64,000 nucleotides of DNA from Ceratotherium simum simum (GCF_000283155.1 NW_004454225.1:2155348-2219347); one strand, 5' to 3'; counted from the first letter of the stretch, positions 1 through 12,235 are shown. The notes: generated by a model from the sequence alone, not told the origin. Program-made: numbers and translations.

Positions 1-19
1 CTTTTTGCTCTTCTGCTGA

Positions 20-1465
20 TGCCAGTTTTGGAGGAGAAATTGGCTTGATATAGTTGAGAAATTTGGATGATATGGTAGGTCTTCACTTCAGATGTCTTTG
101 ACACTAAGGGAAATAAAGAGTGATGTGAATAATAAACATGTTTTCAACAAGAATGACTGGATGACTGGAGAAGGGAGCCAGTTCTAGAAGATTAGCTCCA
201 CTAGCTGCCTTACCATGGTGTTTGGTGGGGCCCAAGTTTGGAGACTTTCTTTACATACTGCTGAGTAGTTGCTTCATTTAGCAAGATGTACTGAGAGAAA
301 GCAGGGTTCCAAGATCTGAAGTATGCTATGGCTGGAGCATACAGTGTGTGTTGAGGGCTAGTGAGAGGTGGATGTTGAGAGAGGAGGCTGGAATGGTTAG
401 CAGGCACTACTAGGTCATGCAGGGTCTTAGAAGCCAAGTTAACAAATCTGGACTTTTTACTAAAGTCAGAGTGAAGAGAAAAGGTTTTAAAGAGAAGGAA
501 ATGATCAGTTGCATTTTATAATTTTATTTATTTACTTATTTTTCCCCCAAAGCCCCAGTAGATAGTTGTATGTCATAGTTGCACATCCTTCTAGTTGCTG
601 TATGTGGGACGTGGCCTCAGCATGGCCGGAGAAGTGGTTCGTTGGCGCGCACCCGGGATCTGAACCCGGGCCGCCAGCAGCGGAGCGCGCGCATTTAACC
701 GCTAAGCCACGGGGCCGGCCCATCAGTTGCATTTTAAAAGGATTTCTCTGGCTACAGGGTAGAGAGTAGATGGGGTATGGGGGGCAGGGGGCAAGACTGG
801 AGGCAGAGATGTCAGTTGAGACTTGTAATAACTATGATGGTGAGAAATGATGACAGCCCCTACTGGAAAGAAGCAGCAGATTGAAGAGAAAAAGGAAGTT
901 TCAAAAAACATTAGGAAAGGCCTACGAGTTGAGGGGTGGAGGTGGGAAGATGAAGGAGAATCGATTAACTATGAGGCCCAGTTCTGGCTGGAGAAAGTGG
1001 GTGAGTAGGTTGTAATGCCAGTTTCCTGAGATAGGGACCACGGGAGCAGGGCAGCGTTCATGAGGGAAGATGACAACTTACTTTTGGAGAGTGGTCAATT
1101 TGAAGAATGTGGAGGAGCAGCCCAACAGGCAGCTGGATGTGCTGGCCTGCGGTTCAGAGAGAAATGTGTCCTGAAAATAGAAATTGGCGACCTCTGCCTG
1201 CAGATGTTCATTGAAGCCATGAGAGTACAGAGAACTAGAGGAGGGTCTAGGACGGAACATTAAGGCACATTAAGAACCAGCAGAGGAGTAGGAACTTAAG
1301 GAGACTCAGAAGGAGCAGCCTCAGAAGGCAGGAGGAAGACCAAAGGGTCAGGACACTTGCACAGCCTGGGAAGAGAGTGCCTCAGGAGAAGTGGTTACAG
1401 CGGAAGATGCTACTAAGGGGTCGGGTGTGGTGAGAACTCAAATGTCTTCATTGGATCTATTGAAT
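20..1465 (-). mobile_element. L2 LINE fragment (split by a SINE at 519-721)
   Basis: Reads as the reverse of the L2 ORF2 end: GGATTTCTCTGGCTACAGGG, CAGGCAGCTGGATGTGC, TTCATTGAAGCCATGAGAG. The fragment is old and diverged, with no usable reading frame. Confidence 0.6.
519..721 (-). mobile_element. ERE-type tRNA-derived SINE, subtype 2 body
   Basis: On the - strand it starts GGGCCGGCCCCGTGGCTTAG, with a tRNA-like B box GGTTCAGATCC, then the body with CAACTAGAAGGATGTGC and GGGGCTTTGGGGG before an AAATAAATAAAT tail. It is flanked by a perfect 15-bp duplication, atcagttgcatttta, at 504-518 and 722-736. Subtype names here are mine: subtype 2 has this body; subtype 1 has ATGTTAGC and CTTCCTCA repeats. 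Confidence 0.95.
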
Positions 1466-1784
1466 AGCAGCTATGCTGGATTGACCGGTTAGTAGACCAG
1501 GCATGTGCTGAGGACACGAATAAAGCAGAGACACAAAATAAAGAGAGAAAATGGAACTTGACATTGACATTTCATAGAAACATGGCAAAAGTCATCTTGA
1601 AAAAAATCCAAATGTTGTTGAACATCCTTGTACTCATTGTTTTTTTAGGTTGAACTAAATGGGGGGGGCACGTTAGTCTTTTTATTCTATGGCTATCTAA
1701 AGGTCTTTAAAATTTTTTTCATGTTTAACTTTGTTTGAATAAGTAATACATTAAATAGTTCAAAATTAAAATGGTACTAAAGAG

Positions 1785-2491
1785 GGGGCTGGCCCAGCGG
1801 CATAGCGGTTAAGTGCGTGCACTCTGCTGCTGGCAGCCCGGGTTCGGATCCCCGGCGCGCACTGATGCACCGCTTGTCAGGCCATGCTGTGGCGGCGTGC
1901 CATGTAAAGTGGAGGAAGATGGGCACAGATGTTAGCCCAGGGCCAGTCTTCCTCAGCAAAAAAGAGGAGGATTGGTGTGGATGTTAGCTCAGGGCTGATC
2001 TGCCTCACAAAAAAAAAAATTAAAAATAAAAGGGGCTGGCCCCGTGGCATAGCAGTTAAGTGCGCACACTCTGCTGTTGGCGGCCCAGGTTCAGATCCCG
2101 GGCACCCACTGACGCACTACTTGTCAGGCCATGCTGTGGCGGCGTCCCACATAAAGTGGAGGAAGAAAGGCATGGATGTTAGCTAAGGGCCAGTCTTGTT
2201 CAGCAAAAAAAAAAAAAAAAAAAGATTGGCATGGATGTTAGCTCAGGGCTGATCTTCCTCACAAAAACAAAAATAAGGGCCGGCGCCGTGGCTTAGCGGT
2301 TAAGTGCGCGAGCTCCGCTGCTGGCGGCCCGGGTTCGGATCCCGGGCGCGCACCGACGCACTGCTTCTCCCGCCATGCTGAGGCCGCGTCCCACATACAG
2401 CAACTAGAAGGATGTGCAACTATGACATACAACTATCTACTGGGGCTTTGGGGGAAAAAATAAATTAAAAAAAAAAAACACAAAAATAAAA
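1785..2491 (+). mobile_element. Block of three head-to-tail ERE-type SINEs
   Basis: Unit 1 (1785-2031) and unit 2 (2032-2276) are subtype 1, with the GTTAGCCCAGGGCCAGTCTT body. Unit 3 (2277-2491) is subtype 2, with AACTAGAAGGATGTGC and a GGGGCTTTGGGGG end. Only one long duplication is seen, taaaatggtactaaagag at 1767-1784 and 2492-2509, and it encloses the whole block. Each unit ends in an A-rich tail directly abutting the next head. Confidence 0.93.
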
Positions 2492-2509
2492 TAAAATGGT
2501 ACTAAAGAG

Positions 2510-2905
2510 TAAAAAATCTCTCTGCCACCCGGTTCCTCTCACAGATAGCCTTCTAAATTTTGTGTGAAAATTTCCCCCCTTTTTTGCACAAATATTTACC
2601 ATTCTTCTTACTGTTTTGCTCCTTGCTTTTATCACTTGGCAATACATCTTGGAGATCATTCCCTATCAATGCATATATAGCTGACCCATTCTCTTTTGAC
2701 AGCTGCACACTATTGCATTATATAGGTGGACTGTAATTTATTTAACCAGTCCCCTACCGATGGATATTTAGGTTTTCTAATATTTTGCCATCACAAACAG
2801 TACTGTAGGGAGTGTCCTTGTATATGAGTCGTTTTGCTGAAGTGTAGGATAAATTTCCAAAAGTGGGAATTGCTGGACCAAAGGGTGTGTAAAGGTTTTA
2901 ATGAG
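2510..2905. mobile_element. Old LINE fragment, family unsure
   Basis: TGCACACTATTGCATTATATAG, GTCCCCTACCGATGGATATT and GGGAATTGCTGGACCAAAGG are phrases of old LINE 3' ends. The sequence before the SINE block (1690-1784) belongs to the same element. Confidence 0.5.
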
Positions 2906-2959
2906 CTCTGCTTGTTAGCTATTATTATGAGAAATATGTAGTAGATAGACAGAGGAATA

Positions 2960-3345
2960 GGGGCACCTGACACAAACCAGAGGCAGGGGGAGTGTCAGAG
3001 AAGCTTTCCTGGAGGAGGAAATGCCTGAGCTGAGCCTTGAAGAATGAGCAGTCAGGTAAAGTGGAGGGCATTACAAGCAGGAGTTAAGCACAGGAACTTA
3101 AAAAGGAGCTTGTTGTACATGGGCATCTTCCAGGAGTTTGGTATCCCCTCCTCTGTCAACACCTGCCACAGGTCAGGCACTGGGCTAGGTGCTGGATATA
3201 GGGCAGATATGTACATGAATAAGTTACAGTATAGTGTGAAATAAGGAGCACGTTCAATGATTAATTCTATCAGAGAAGGGAGGTGGGGGCATGGAAGTTG
3301 GAAGGGAAGGCATCAGAGAAGGTCACATCTGAGTTAGAGTTTGAA
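2960..3345 (-). mobile_element. L2 LINE fragment
   Basis: CCACAGGTCAGGCACTGGGC, TAGGTGCTGGATATAGGGC and ACATGAATAAGTTACA match the reverse of the L2 3' end. Confidence 0.55.
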
Positions 3346-3373
3346 AGAAGAATGGTCAAAGGGGAATTCAGCT

Positions 3374-3557
3374 CAGTGGTTCTCAGCATGTGTTCCCTGG
3401 AGCCACAGCATCAGCATCACCTGGCACCTTGTAAGAAAGGCACATTCTTAGGCTCTGAGACCTGTAGATTAGAAATTGTCAGGGTGGGCCTCAGCTGTGT
3501 CGGTTTTAAGAAGCCCTCCAGTTGATTCTGATACACTCTGCAGTTTGAGAACCACTG
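3374..3557. mobile_element. MER5-like hAT MITE
   Basis: It starts CAGTGGTTCTCAGCATGTGT and ends TTTGAGAACCACTG, with inverted ends and the internal phrase CATCAGCATCACCTGG. This matches the MER5A pattern of hAT-Charlie short elements. Confidence 0.85.
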
Positions 3558-3988
3558 ATCGAGATCATTTAAGGGAGAGGGAACATCATTGTAAAGTGAG
3601 AGAGCCGTAGACTCCATGATTGCTGAAGTGTAGCCTGTATTTCTAAAAAGTTGTCATTTTATGTACCTGTATAAAGAAGTGAGACAAGTTAATAAAACTT
3701 CAGCATTACATGATCAGCTGAAATCACTTATCTTGAAATTTTAAGAAAATGGATGCAAGCCCTGTATCCTACATTATGTGAGAATTCCGACCCCCTCACC
3801 CAGATTTCTCAAATGTAACTCATTTAAGCCTCATAACAACCCTGTAAAGTAGTAATTATTATCCATTTTCTTTGATCTTCCCTCAAACCACTCTCAAGGC
3901 TCTTATGAGTAGGGCAGGCTTTACTGAAGATATGGGATGGCAAAGGGATTTTACCTTGCAACAACACAATATCTTAAATTAGGTTTTA

Positions 3989-4164
3989 TTTTGTTTGTTT
4001 GCTGAGGAAGATTCACCCTGAGCTAACATCTGTGCCAGTCTTCTTCTATTTTGGGTGTGGGTTGCTGCCACAGCATGGCCGCAGACGAGTGGTGTAGGTC
4101 TGTGCCCAGGAACTGAATCCAGGCGGAGCACACTAACTTAACCACTAGGCCACGGGGCTGGCCC
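3989..4164 (-). mobile_element. Diverged ERE-type SINE
   Basis: The head GGGGCCAGCCCCGTGGCCTAG and the tail GAGGAAGA are recognisable on the - strand, but the body is shortened and diverged. Flanks cttaaattaggtttta (3973-3988) and cttaaattgggtttta (4165-4180) form a 15/16 duplication, indicating an older insertion. Confidence 0.8.
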
Positions 4165-4233
4165 CTTAAATTGGGTTTTAAATTGTCCTTTTCTGAAGAA
4201 GCATGTGGTCCCCACCCCCAGACACACAGTGTT

Positions 4234-4453
4234 TTGTTTTGTTTTTTCATAATTTTGTTTATTTATTTATTATTTCCCCCAAAGCCCCAGCAGATAGTCG
4301 TATGTCATAGCTGCACATCCTTCCAGTTGCTGTACGCGGGACGCGGCCCCAGCATGGCCGGAGAAGCGGTGCGTCGGCATGAGCCCAGGATCCAAACCCG
4401 GGCCGCCAGCAGCGGAGCGCGCACACTCAACCGCCAAGCCACGGGGCCGGCCC
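4234..4453 (-). mobile_element. ERE-type SINE, subtype 2
   Basis: Full-length, with the GGGGCCGGCCCC.. head, GGTTTGGATCC B box and GGGGCTTTGGGGG end. The duplication is cagacacacagtgtt (4219-4233) against cagacgcacagtgtt (4454-4468), with one mismatch. Confidence 0.93.
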
Positions 4454-6284
4454 CAGACGCACAGTGTTAATGTCTCCCAGGTCACTCGGTTCTGCAGGAT
4501 GCAGCTCCTCACCTGGTCTTTGGACTTCTCTTCCTCTTCCCTCTATAGTCCAGGCCACCTCTGTTGTCTCTTCTCCTCTACCTCCAAATTTTTACTAATT
4601 TCTTTTTCTAGGCAGTTGACAGATCTCTTCTTTCTTCTAGTCTCTGCCTTCAAGGTTTACCTTCCACCTTTAAGGAGTTTATCAAGGTGTTTTCCCAAAG
4701 ATAAACCCCTTCTCGGGGAAGCATTCTGGAGGCAACAATTAAAATAGTAATTCTTCACTGTGCTATAATTATAATATTATAAAATTTTAAGTTTAGGGGT
4801 CATTAGGTTAATTACCTTGCTTCAAGTAGCATTATATTAAACTCTAATACCAATAATTTCTTATTAACCTAATCTCATACTTTGATTTCTATTTACAAAG
4901 CTGACACTATAAAGTAGAAAAAGCAGATTTTTTTTTTAATCCAAATTCTCTCCCAAGCGAGACAGATTTGTTAATTTCATTTAAAAAATCGTCAAAGGGA
5001 GAGTTCTTCACAGCATTGTTTTTATTGCAGATATTGCTGTTCGGTGCTTAAATGTCGTATCAACAGATGACTAGATTAGTACATGATAGAACATATGGCT
5101 ATAAAGACTGCATAGTTACTGGCGAAAATGCTGATAATCTAGTGTTAAGTAGAGAAAAAATATTTAAAAATCTAATAGGTAGGAACTGTGTATACAAGTA
5201 GAGAAAAACCAAAAGAGTATAGAAGAGAGGAAAATGTGATTTATTGGGGTGGCAAACTTGTGGCAGAATTTTTTAAAATTATGATTTCCATTAATGTTGT
5301 TGTGTTAGTATAATTACAAAACTCAGAGGAGAGTCTAGAACTTCTCTTCCCATGATAAAAACAGTGACTATACTTATACTCCGGAGATTTTCATCTGACT
5401 TGTAGCTTAGATTTATCCTGCTACAATTTAAGTTTACCATTTGTGTTTGCATCTTACTATGTTCTCAGTGGAATAGAACAGTCCTGTGCAAAGTGCCTGG
5501 AAGTGCTGGGAAGAAGCACTCCTGAGCCTCGGGCTCTGACAGCCACTTGACCCCAGCTCAGGTGGTGGCTGGGGACCAAGTGCCCGGGCTGTGGAGAAAA
5601 CTCAGGGGACAGGGAGGCATTTCTGTAAAAGTAGATTGGGAAATGGCATTTTTTTTTCTTAGAGCCTATCTTGCAAATTGCTGTACTTTTCTGGTTTCCT
5701 GGTTTGTAAGCCTCTCTTTTCTTTTAAACTGCTTTCAGTGGCTTTTGCTTTGGGTAAAGTACTGCACTTCAGTGTGAGAGAAAGCAACCGCACCCCACGT
5801 GAAGCCAGATGCCTGGGGATTTTATTTAGCCTTAGAACAAACAAACAAACACAGAGGCTTGAAAACAGAGTTGTCAGTTGTTTTTCCAGTGATTACTAGA
5901 CTATTAGGGGGAAACTTATTACAGTAACTTGAAAAATGACAGACTTTACCTTTTAGCAGCTTAGGGAGTTCTTGACTTCACAGGTTGCTAAGATGTCAAA
6001 TTCATGCTGAGCAGTGTTAGTTACAAATGAGAGAAAGGGATCCTTTTCACAGTTATAGATAAGCTGTTTCTAATAGTTTGCACCTTTTCTTTTCCCTTTT
6101 GCTTTCCTTGGTTTTGTCTAAACATTAAATCCCTGCCGAGATGGCTTTTTGAGGTGATAAGTAGTAGCTCTGTGAGAGGAAGAGGAAGGCGAGATTTAGA
6201 GAAGCCACATCTCTGCTGCATTTGTGGACCTCGGAAAAAGCTCAAGGAGGACACATTCATATTCCTCGATGTTCTATCCTTAAG

Positions 6285-6800
6285 CTGTAATTTTTTTTGA
6301 TATATAAATCACGCACCATAAAAGTCACCCTTTTAAAGTATACAAGTCAGAGGTTTTCAGTATATTCACTGTGTTGTGCAACCATCACCACTACCTAACT
6401 CCAGAATATTTTCATCACCCCAAAAAGAAACCCCATATCCATTAGCAGTCATTCCCTATTTCTTCCTCCCTCCAGCCTCTGGCAACCTCTAAGCTACTTC
6501 CTGTCTCTGTGGATTTGCCTATTCTTGGCATTTCATATAAATGGAATCATACAGTATGTGGTCTTTCGTGACTGGCCTCTTTCACTGAGCGTGTTTTCAA
6601 GGCTCATCCATGTTGTAGCATGTATCAGTACTTCATTCCTTTTTATGGCTGAATGATATTCCATTGCATGGATATACACATTTTATTTATCTGTGCATCT
6701 GTTGATGGACATTTGGATTGTTTCCACTTGGGGGCTGTTATAAATAATGCTGCTGTGAGCATTTGTGTACAAGTTTCTATGTGATGTAATTATTTTTGAA
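6285..6800 (-). mobile_element. L1 fragment (old L1M type)
   Basis: The + strand shows the familiar reversed L1 3' text: TTGTGCAACCATCACCACTA, GGAATCATACAGTATGTGG, GGCTGAATGATATTCCATTG and GATGGACATTTGGATTG. No open reading frame remains. Confidence 0.8.
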
Positions 6801-6944
6801 CACAATACCTCTTCTAAAAAAGAGAACATTAAAAATCAAGACCAATAAATCCCATACTCCTACCACCTAACCCAGCCAATATGCATTTTTATGTTACCTT
6901 CAACATGTATTGTGTTTTACATTGTTGAAATCATGTGCTATCTT

Positions 6945-7842
6945 GATGCTGATGACTCCGCTTTTCTTCTGTTCCCTCTTCAACCCACTCCAATTGAACT
7001 TTCACCCTCACCATTAAAACTTCAAGCTCTTGTCAAGATTATCAACAACCACCAGCTTGCCAAGCCAGTGAACAATTCTCTGTCCTCATACTACTTGACC
7101 TCTCGGTAGCATGTGACACTTATGATCACTCCGTCCCTCTGGAAACACTTTTTTCTCGTGGTTTCTGCAGCACCACGTACTGTTAGTCTTCCTTCTCCTT
7201 CGCTGGCCACTCCTCAAATTTTGTTTCCTGTTTCTTTTTCTGCCTAACCTCTGAATGTTGGAATGTTCCAGGATTTGGTCCTAGGCCCCCTCTTCTACGT
7301 TCTCTCCTCGGCCATGACATCTAGTCCTGATGATCCCCAAGTTCACATCTCCAGTTCTGTGAACTGGGCTTCTGTGAACTCCATACTCGAACACACGGTT
7401 GCTTACTTGACGTCTCCACTTAGAGGTCTGATAAGCATCCCAACTTAACATGGCCAAAGCAGATCTCTTGATTCCTAACCCTGAAACCTGCTCTCCGTCC
7501 ACCCTTCCCTCACCTTGGTTAATGGGACCTGCACAGTTGCTCAGATCAAAACCCTAGGAGACATCATTGATTCTTTCTTTCCATTATCTACCTCTGCACC
7601 TCCAAATTATATCCAGAATCCACTTACTTGTAACCATCTCAACTACTTTAGTCCAAGACACCGTGTCTTACCTAGACAACTGTAATAGCTCTTAATTCCT
7701 CTGTAGTTCATTCTTCACACAGCAGCCAATGTGATTTCTTTAAAAACCTAAGTCAAACCATGTCATGCCCCTGCTCAAATCTCTCCAATTTACAGCAATT
7801 CATGAGTGAACTGGTTTTTTTAAATCACAAAACTAGTTTGTA
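6945..7842 (+). mobile_element. L2 LINE ORF2 fragment
   Basis: CCCCAAGTTCACATCTCCAG, CTCCACTTAGAGGTCTGATA, CAGTTGCTCAGATCAAAACC, TTATATCCAGAATCCACTTA and GTCATGCCCCTGCTCAAATC follow the order of the L2 ORF2 C-terminal region. Frames are broken. Confidence 0.75.
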
Positions 7843-7859
7843 CCAGCATTGAGTATCTT

Positions 7860-8077
7860 TTTTTTTTTTTTAATAATTTTATTTATTTATTTATTTTTCC
7901 CCCAAAGCCCCAGTGGATAGCTGTATGTCATAGCTGCACGTCCTTCTAGTTGCTGTATGTGGGACGCGGTCTCAGCATGGCCAGAGTAGCAGTGCATTGG
8001 TGTGCGCCCCGGATCCGAACCCGGGCCGCCAGTAGCGAAGCGCGTGCACTTAACCGCTAAGCCACGGGGCCAGCCCA
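7860..8077 (-). mobile_element. ERE-type SINE, subtype 2
   Basis: Full-length copy, with the duplication agcattgagtatctt at 7845-7859 and 8078-8092 (perfect, 15 bp). Confidence 0.94.
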
Positions 8078-8568
8078 AGCATTGAGTATCTTATTTAAAA
8101 AAATGGCTTAATATATATGTACATACATATAATTATACTAACATACATACATGCGTGTGTGTATTTATAAGTGTGTGCTTCCATCACCAAAGGGACAGAC
8201 TTGCTTGGCTCTCTAAGTCTCAAATTCAAAGCCACCGAGAGGGGTTCATTAGGCCAGTTGGGGTCAAGGGCTCATGGCTGGTCTGATCACATTTGGCAAT
8301 GGCTATTGAGTCTTACGATTGGCCGCACTCAGGTTTGTGCTCGCCCAGAACCAATCAGCTAGGCTCAGCACGATGAAGTCATATCAGTATAAACAGCTTC
8401 CCAGAACCGTGCTGTTGGGAAGAGTGAGAAAAGGATGCAGTTTCAAAAAGTGTGGGAAGATTGCTGTTTTCCAGACACCCAGAAGAGGGGAGAGTAAATA
8501 TGGAGTAAATAAAATGTAGTTAGTTATTACCATGGTATGAAATATGACTTTTATTCTCATTTGCTATT

Positions 8569-8783
8569 TTTTTTTTTAAAGATTTTATTTATTTATTTAT
8601 TTTTCCCCCCAAAGCCCCAGTAGATAGTTGTATGTCATAGCTGCACATCCTTATAGTTGCTGTATGTGGGACGCGGCCTCAGCGTGGCCGGAGAAGCGGT
8701 GCGTCGGTGCGCACCCGGGATCTGAACCCGGGCCGCCAGCAGCGGAGCACACGCACTTAACCGCTAAGCCACGGGGCCGGCCC
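8569..8783 (-). mobile_element. ERE-type SINE, subtype 2
   Basis: Full-length copy with duplication tctcatttgctatt at 8555-8568 and 8784-8797, perfect over 14 bp. It lies about 500 bases from another copy in the same orientation. Confidence 0.94.
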
Positions 8784-8797
8784 TCTCATTTGCTATT

Positions 8798-10010
8798 AAT
8801 TCATTCGTCTAATTTATTTAACAAATGTTAGAGAGACTTCTAAGTGCCAAGGATGCAGCGAGAAACAAGATGTAGTTTAGTCTAGTGGGGTCAGTTGGCC
8901 AAAAAAGAAAAAGGGATAAAAATGCTATGGTGGTAAGTGCTGTGATGGACTTATTCACAGGGCTTTATTGGCACATAGAGAGAGAACCTCAACTAAAGGC
9001 AGAGAAGAGCAATGAAGGTGTATTAGTTATCTATTGATGTGTAACAAATCACCCCAAACTTAGTGGCTTAAAACAACGATAATCATTTATTCTCTCTCCA
9101 GGGTCAGGAATTCAGGAGCATCTCAGTTGGGAGATTCTGGCTCATGAGAGAAGAGGGTTTCTCATGACATTGCAGTCAGATGTTGGCTGGGGCCGCAGTC
9201 ATCTGAAGGTTTGGGATCTGCTTCCAAGGTAGCTCACTCATGTGGCTGGCAAGTTGGTGCCTCTCCATGGTGCTCCTTGGGTGTCCTCATGACATGGCAG
9301 CTGACTTCCCCCAGAGCGAGTGATACAAGAGACCAAGGTGGAAGCTGCAATGCCATTTATGGTGTATCCTTGGAGGTTACACACCGTCACTGCTACCATA
9401 GTCTGTTGGTCACAGAGGTTAGCTGTGGTTCCATGTGGAGAGGGCCTACACAAGGGTGTGAACACCAGGAGGTAGAATCATTTGGGGCGGTCTTGGAGGC
9501 TGGCTACCACAGAAGGCTGCTTTCTGTAGCAAGGTGTTGTTTGAGTTGAGTCTTAAAGTATGAATAGGAGTCTGTCTGGCAGATAAGGAGAAGACCATTA
9601 GAGACAAAAGGATGGTGGCGTTTGGGCAGCTGGTAGAAGTAAGCCAGCATGACTGTAGTGTAGGGTAGAGTAGGGATGGTGGCAGAGGAGCAGAACCAGG
9701 TCATGTAGAACTTCATACTGTTAGAGAAGGTGGCCCATGTTCTGGGGATGATTGCAAGCCACTGACAGAGTGAAGCAGGAGATGCAGGGATCAGACTTGA
9801 ATTTGAGAAACATAATGTTGGCAGTAGCAAGCAGCTGGAAATAGGAGTCTGGAGCTTGGCAGAAAGGTGTCACCAGAGGAAGGAGTCAACAGGTGGTTTT
9901 GGAAGCTCTGGCAGGGCATGAGATTGCCCAGAAATAGCTCCAAGTGAGAAGAGCAAGGGCAGAGGGTGCAGCCCACACACATTTTAGAGGTATGCTGAGG
10001 AAGAGAAACC
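8798..10010 (-). mobile_element. L2 LINE fragment (interrupted by the solo LTR)
   Basis: The part before the LTR (TTCATTCGTCTAATTTATTTAA, AGTGCCAAGGATGCAGCG) is the reversed L2 3' end. The part after 9516 (CAGGTCATGTAGAACTTCAT, TGTTCTGGGGATGATTGCAA) continues inward, so the LTR split one L2 copy. Confidence 0.6.
9019..9511 (+). mobile_element. Solo LTR of an old endogenous retrovirus
   Basis: The element starts TGTATTAGTTATCTATTG, ends GGCTGGCTACCACA, and has a perfect 5-bp duplication GAAGG at 9014-9018 and 9512-9516. It includes the GTGGCTTAAAACAAC block common to an old mammalian repeat. TG..CA ends plus a 5-bp duplication indicate an LTR of ERVL/MaLR type, though I cannot name the subfamily. 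No internal viral genes flank it. It lies inside an L2 fragment. Confidence 0.75.
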
Positions 10011-10392
10011 AAGGAGAAACACCAGGAAGAATCTCAATATTTTTGAACTCTACCTTGAAAGAAATACTCATATATTTTCCAATAAAATGTTCATATCCCA
10101 TTGAGCATTCATTGTCTGATTTTCTTTTTTTAGCATCTATAGTGGCCTCATTATCATCTTACTCCAGCCTTTCTGGGACTTTCCTGGCTTTGCACTTCTC
10201 TCTCCCAGTTAGTTATCGATAGACTTCAGTGTCCTGTCATTTCCTTGTGGAGAAAAATAGTCTTCAGGATCTCAGAGGCCTCTTGTATTAAGGGGTTGCT
10301 TTTGCCGCTTACAGCTTTCATGTTCCCTGGCAAATGTGTGACCACCTCTGCGGTCATGGCAACTCTGCTGTATTGTCAAGAAAACTAGGAGA

Positions 10393-10639
10393 GGGGCCAG
10401 CCCGGTGGAGTAGCGGTTAAGTGCACACGCTCTGCTTCAGTGGCCTGGGGCTCGCAGGTCTGGATCCCGGATGTGGACCAATGTACCGCTTGTCAAGCCA
10501 TGCTGTGGTGGTGTCCCATATAAAGTAGAGGAAGATGGGCACGGATGTTAGCCCAGGGCCAGTCTTCCTCAGCAAAAAGAGGAGGATTGGCATTGGATGT
10601 TAGCTCAGGGCTAGTCTTCCTCACAAAAAAAAAGAAAGA
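10393..10639 (+). mobile_element. ERE-type SINE, subtype 1 variant
   Basis: Head GGGGCCAGCCCGGTGGAGTAG with an expanded CCTGGGGCTCGCAGGTCTGG stretch before the B box, and a GAAAGAAAG tail. Duplication aagaaaactaggaga at 10378-10392 and 10640-10654, perfect. Confidence 0.93.
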
Positions 10640-11289
10640 AAGAAAACTAGGAGACAGGATAGGAGGTCAAGAGTACATGAAGGACTAGATCTCCTTGATC
10701 TGTATCAAGAGGCCACACACACTCACACACACAGGTTTACCGTGACATCTGACAGTCTTTGCCACGTGAATACAGTTTGTCTTTTAGGAAATTGTAGGAT
10801 CGGCAAACTAGAGAGAAGTACTCTGGAGGCGGAGTAAAAAGACTGACCCCTTTAAGCGTGTACATTTAATCTTTAAAAATTCCTTCTAGAGCACCTCAAA
10901 GTTGCTTGCATCAATCCTATTTTTCAGAAGTTTCTGCCTCGATACTCCTGTGACAGCAGCAGGGCAGCTGGTGACGTGGCTAACTCCTCAGCTGCTTCTG
11001 CCAGCTCCCAGATCCTGCTTTCAGGAAGGTTTCCATAGCGACTGGAGGCAGGAAAAACCTGCCCGCCCAGCTTAGCAGTTTCTCATCCGCCTCCTGTGGG
11101 GAACAAGGAGACTTGAGGGCAGTCAGTGGGAGACGTGGCATATATATATTATTGTAGAGACTCTTTAAAATAGATCCAGAATCTGACCATTCTCACTGGT
11201 CCCGCTGTAGCAAAGCCAACATCACTGCTACTCGCGTTGCCGCCGCCTCCTGCCCTGCAGTCTTCTCTGCACAGCAGCCAGAGAGAGCT

Positions 11290-11880
11290 TTCAAAACCTG
11301 AGTCAGATTTGGGCCCACCTTTGCTCACAACCCTCCTGTATTGTCTCCGCTCGCTGAGAATAAGATCCCAGGTCTGTCCGGCACTGCCAGGCCCTCCATG
11401 ACCCCCTGCTGCATCTCTCACATGTTTCCTCCCACTCTTCTCTCCTCACCCCCAGCCCCTGGCCGCCTTGCTCCTGCTTCAGCCTGCCAACTATGCTCCT
11501 GCCGTAAAGGCTTTGCACTTGCTGTTCCTTCTGTCTGGATCCCTTTTCCCTCCGATAGCCACATGACTTGATCCCTCATTTCCTTTTGTTTGGGTCTTTG
11601 TTCAGATGTCTCCTTATCCTCAAGGAGCTTTTCCTAACCACTTTATCTGTGTAGCCCCTTTATTCCAATACTCTCTATACCTTCCTTTACCTTGCTTTAT
11701 TATTCTCAGAGCACTGTAGTAATAACCATCTGACACAGCTATTTTTGTGTTCATTGTCTGATTCTCTGCTGTAATGTAACAGCTGGGACTTTTGTTTGTC
11801 ACTGTTGCATCTCAGCCCTTAGAACCATGCCTGGCTTATGGAGGCGCTCAGTAGCTGTTTGTTGAGTGAATGAATGAGTG
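11290..11880 (+). mobile_element. L2 LINE 3' end
   Basis: AAGATCCCAGGTCTGTCCGG, GGCTTTGCACTTGCTGTTCC, GGAGCTTTTCCTAACCACTT, then CTGTTTGTTGAGTGAATGAA, the characteristic L2 3' terminus. Confidence 0.85.
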
Positions 11881-12235
11881 GGAGGTAGGCTAAGGTCAGG
11901 AAGGGGATCTGCTTACTGAGAATTATCTTCCCAGCCCCCTGAGTCCTCCACAGCCAGAGACAGCTCATTTCCTCCACTACGAGCAAAACCTGCTTCCTTC
12001 ACACTTTCTCTGCCCTTCCGGAGGAAACAACCAGATCACTACCTCTAGGGCATCAATGAGGAGGAGTCTTTCTCATGATCTTAACTGGCATATGTTACGT
12101 TGCACCATATGAAATTGTCATTTTTATAGGTTGTAATGGATGGACATCAGCAATATCGTATGGCTTTTAGTATATACCTCAATGTAGAGGGCCCAGATAT
12201 TAACAATAGCTTTCTAGAAATTATGAGGACTACTA

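Noticed and set aside
566..769. Recurrent reading frame of about 60 codons with [13 protein letters not shown], seen at many places on both strands
   Set aside because: Every occurrence lies in an ERE-type SINE; it is the SINE body read in one frame, not a gene family.
2290..2350. tRNA-like A and B boxes (several places)
   Set aside because: They are SINE heads, lack a full cloverleaf with an intact acceptor stem, and are not tRNA genes.
8190..8410. Stretch with two CCAAT-type boxes that could be a promoter or LTR
   Set aside because: No TATA box, CpG cluster, LTR ends or flanking duplication could be found.
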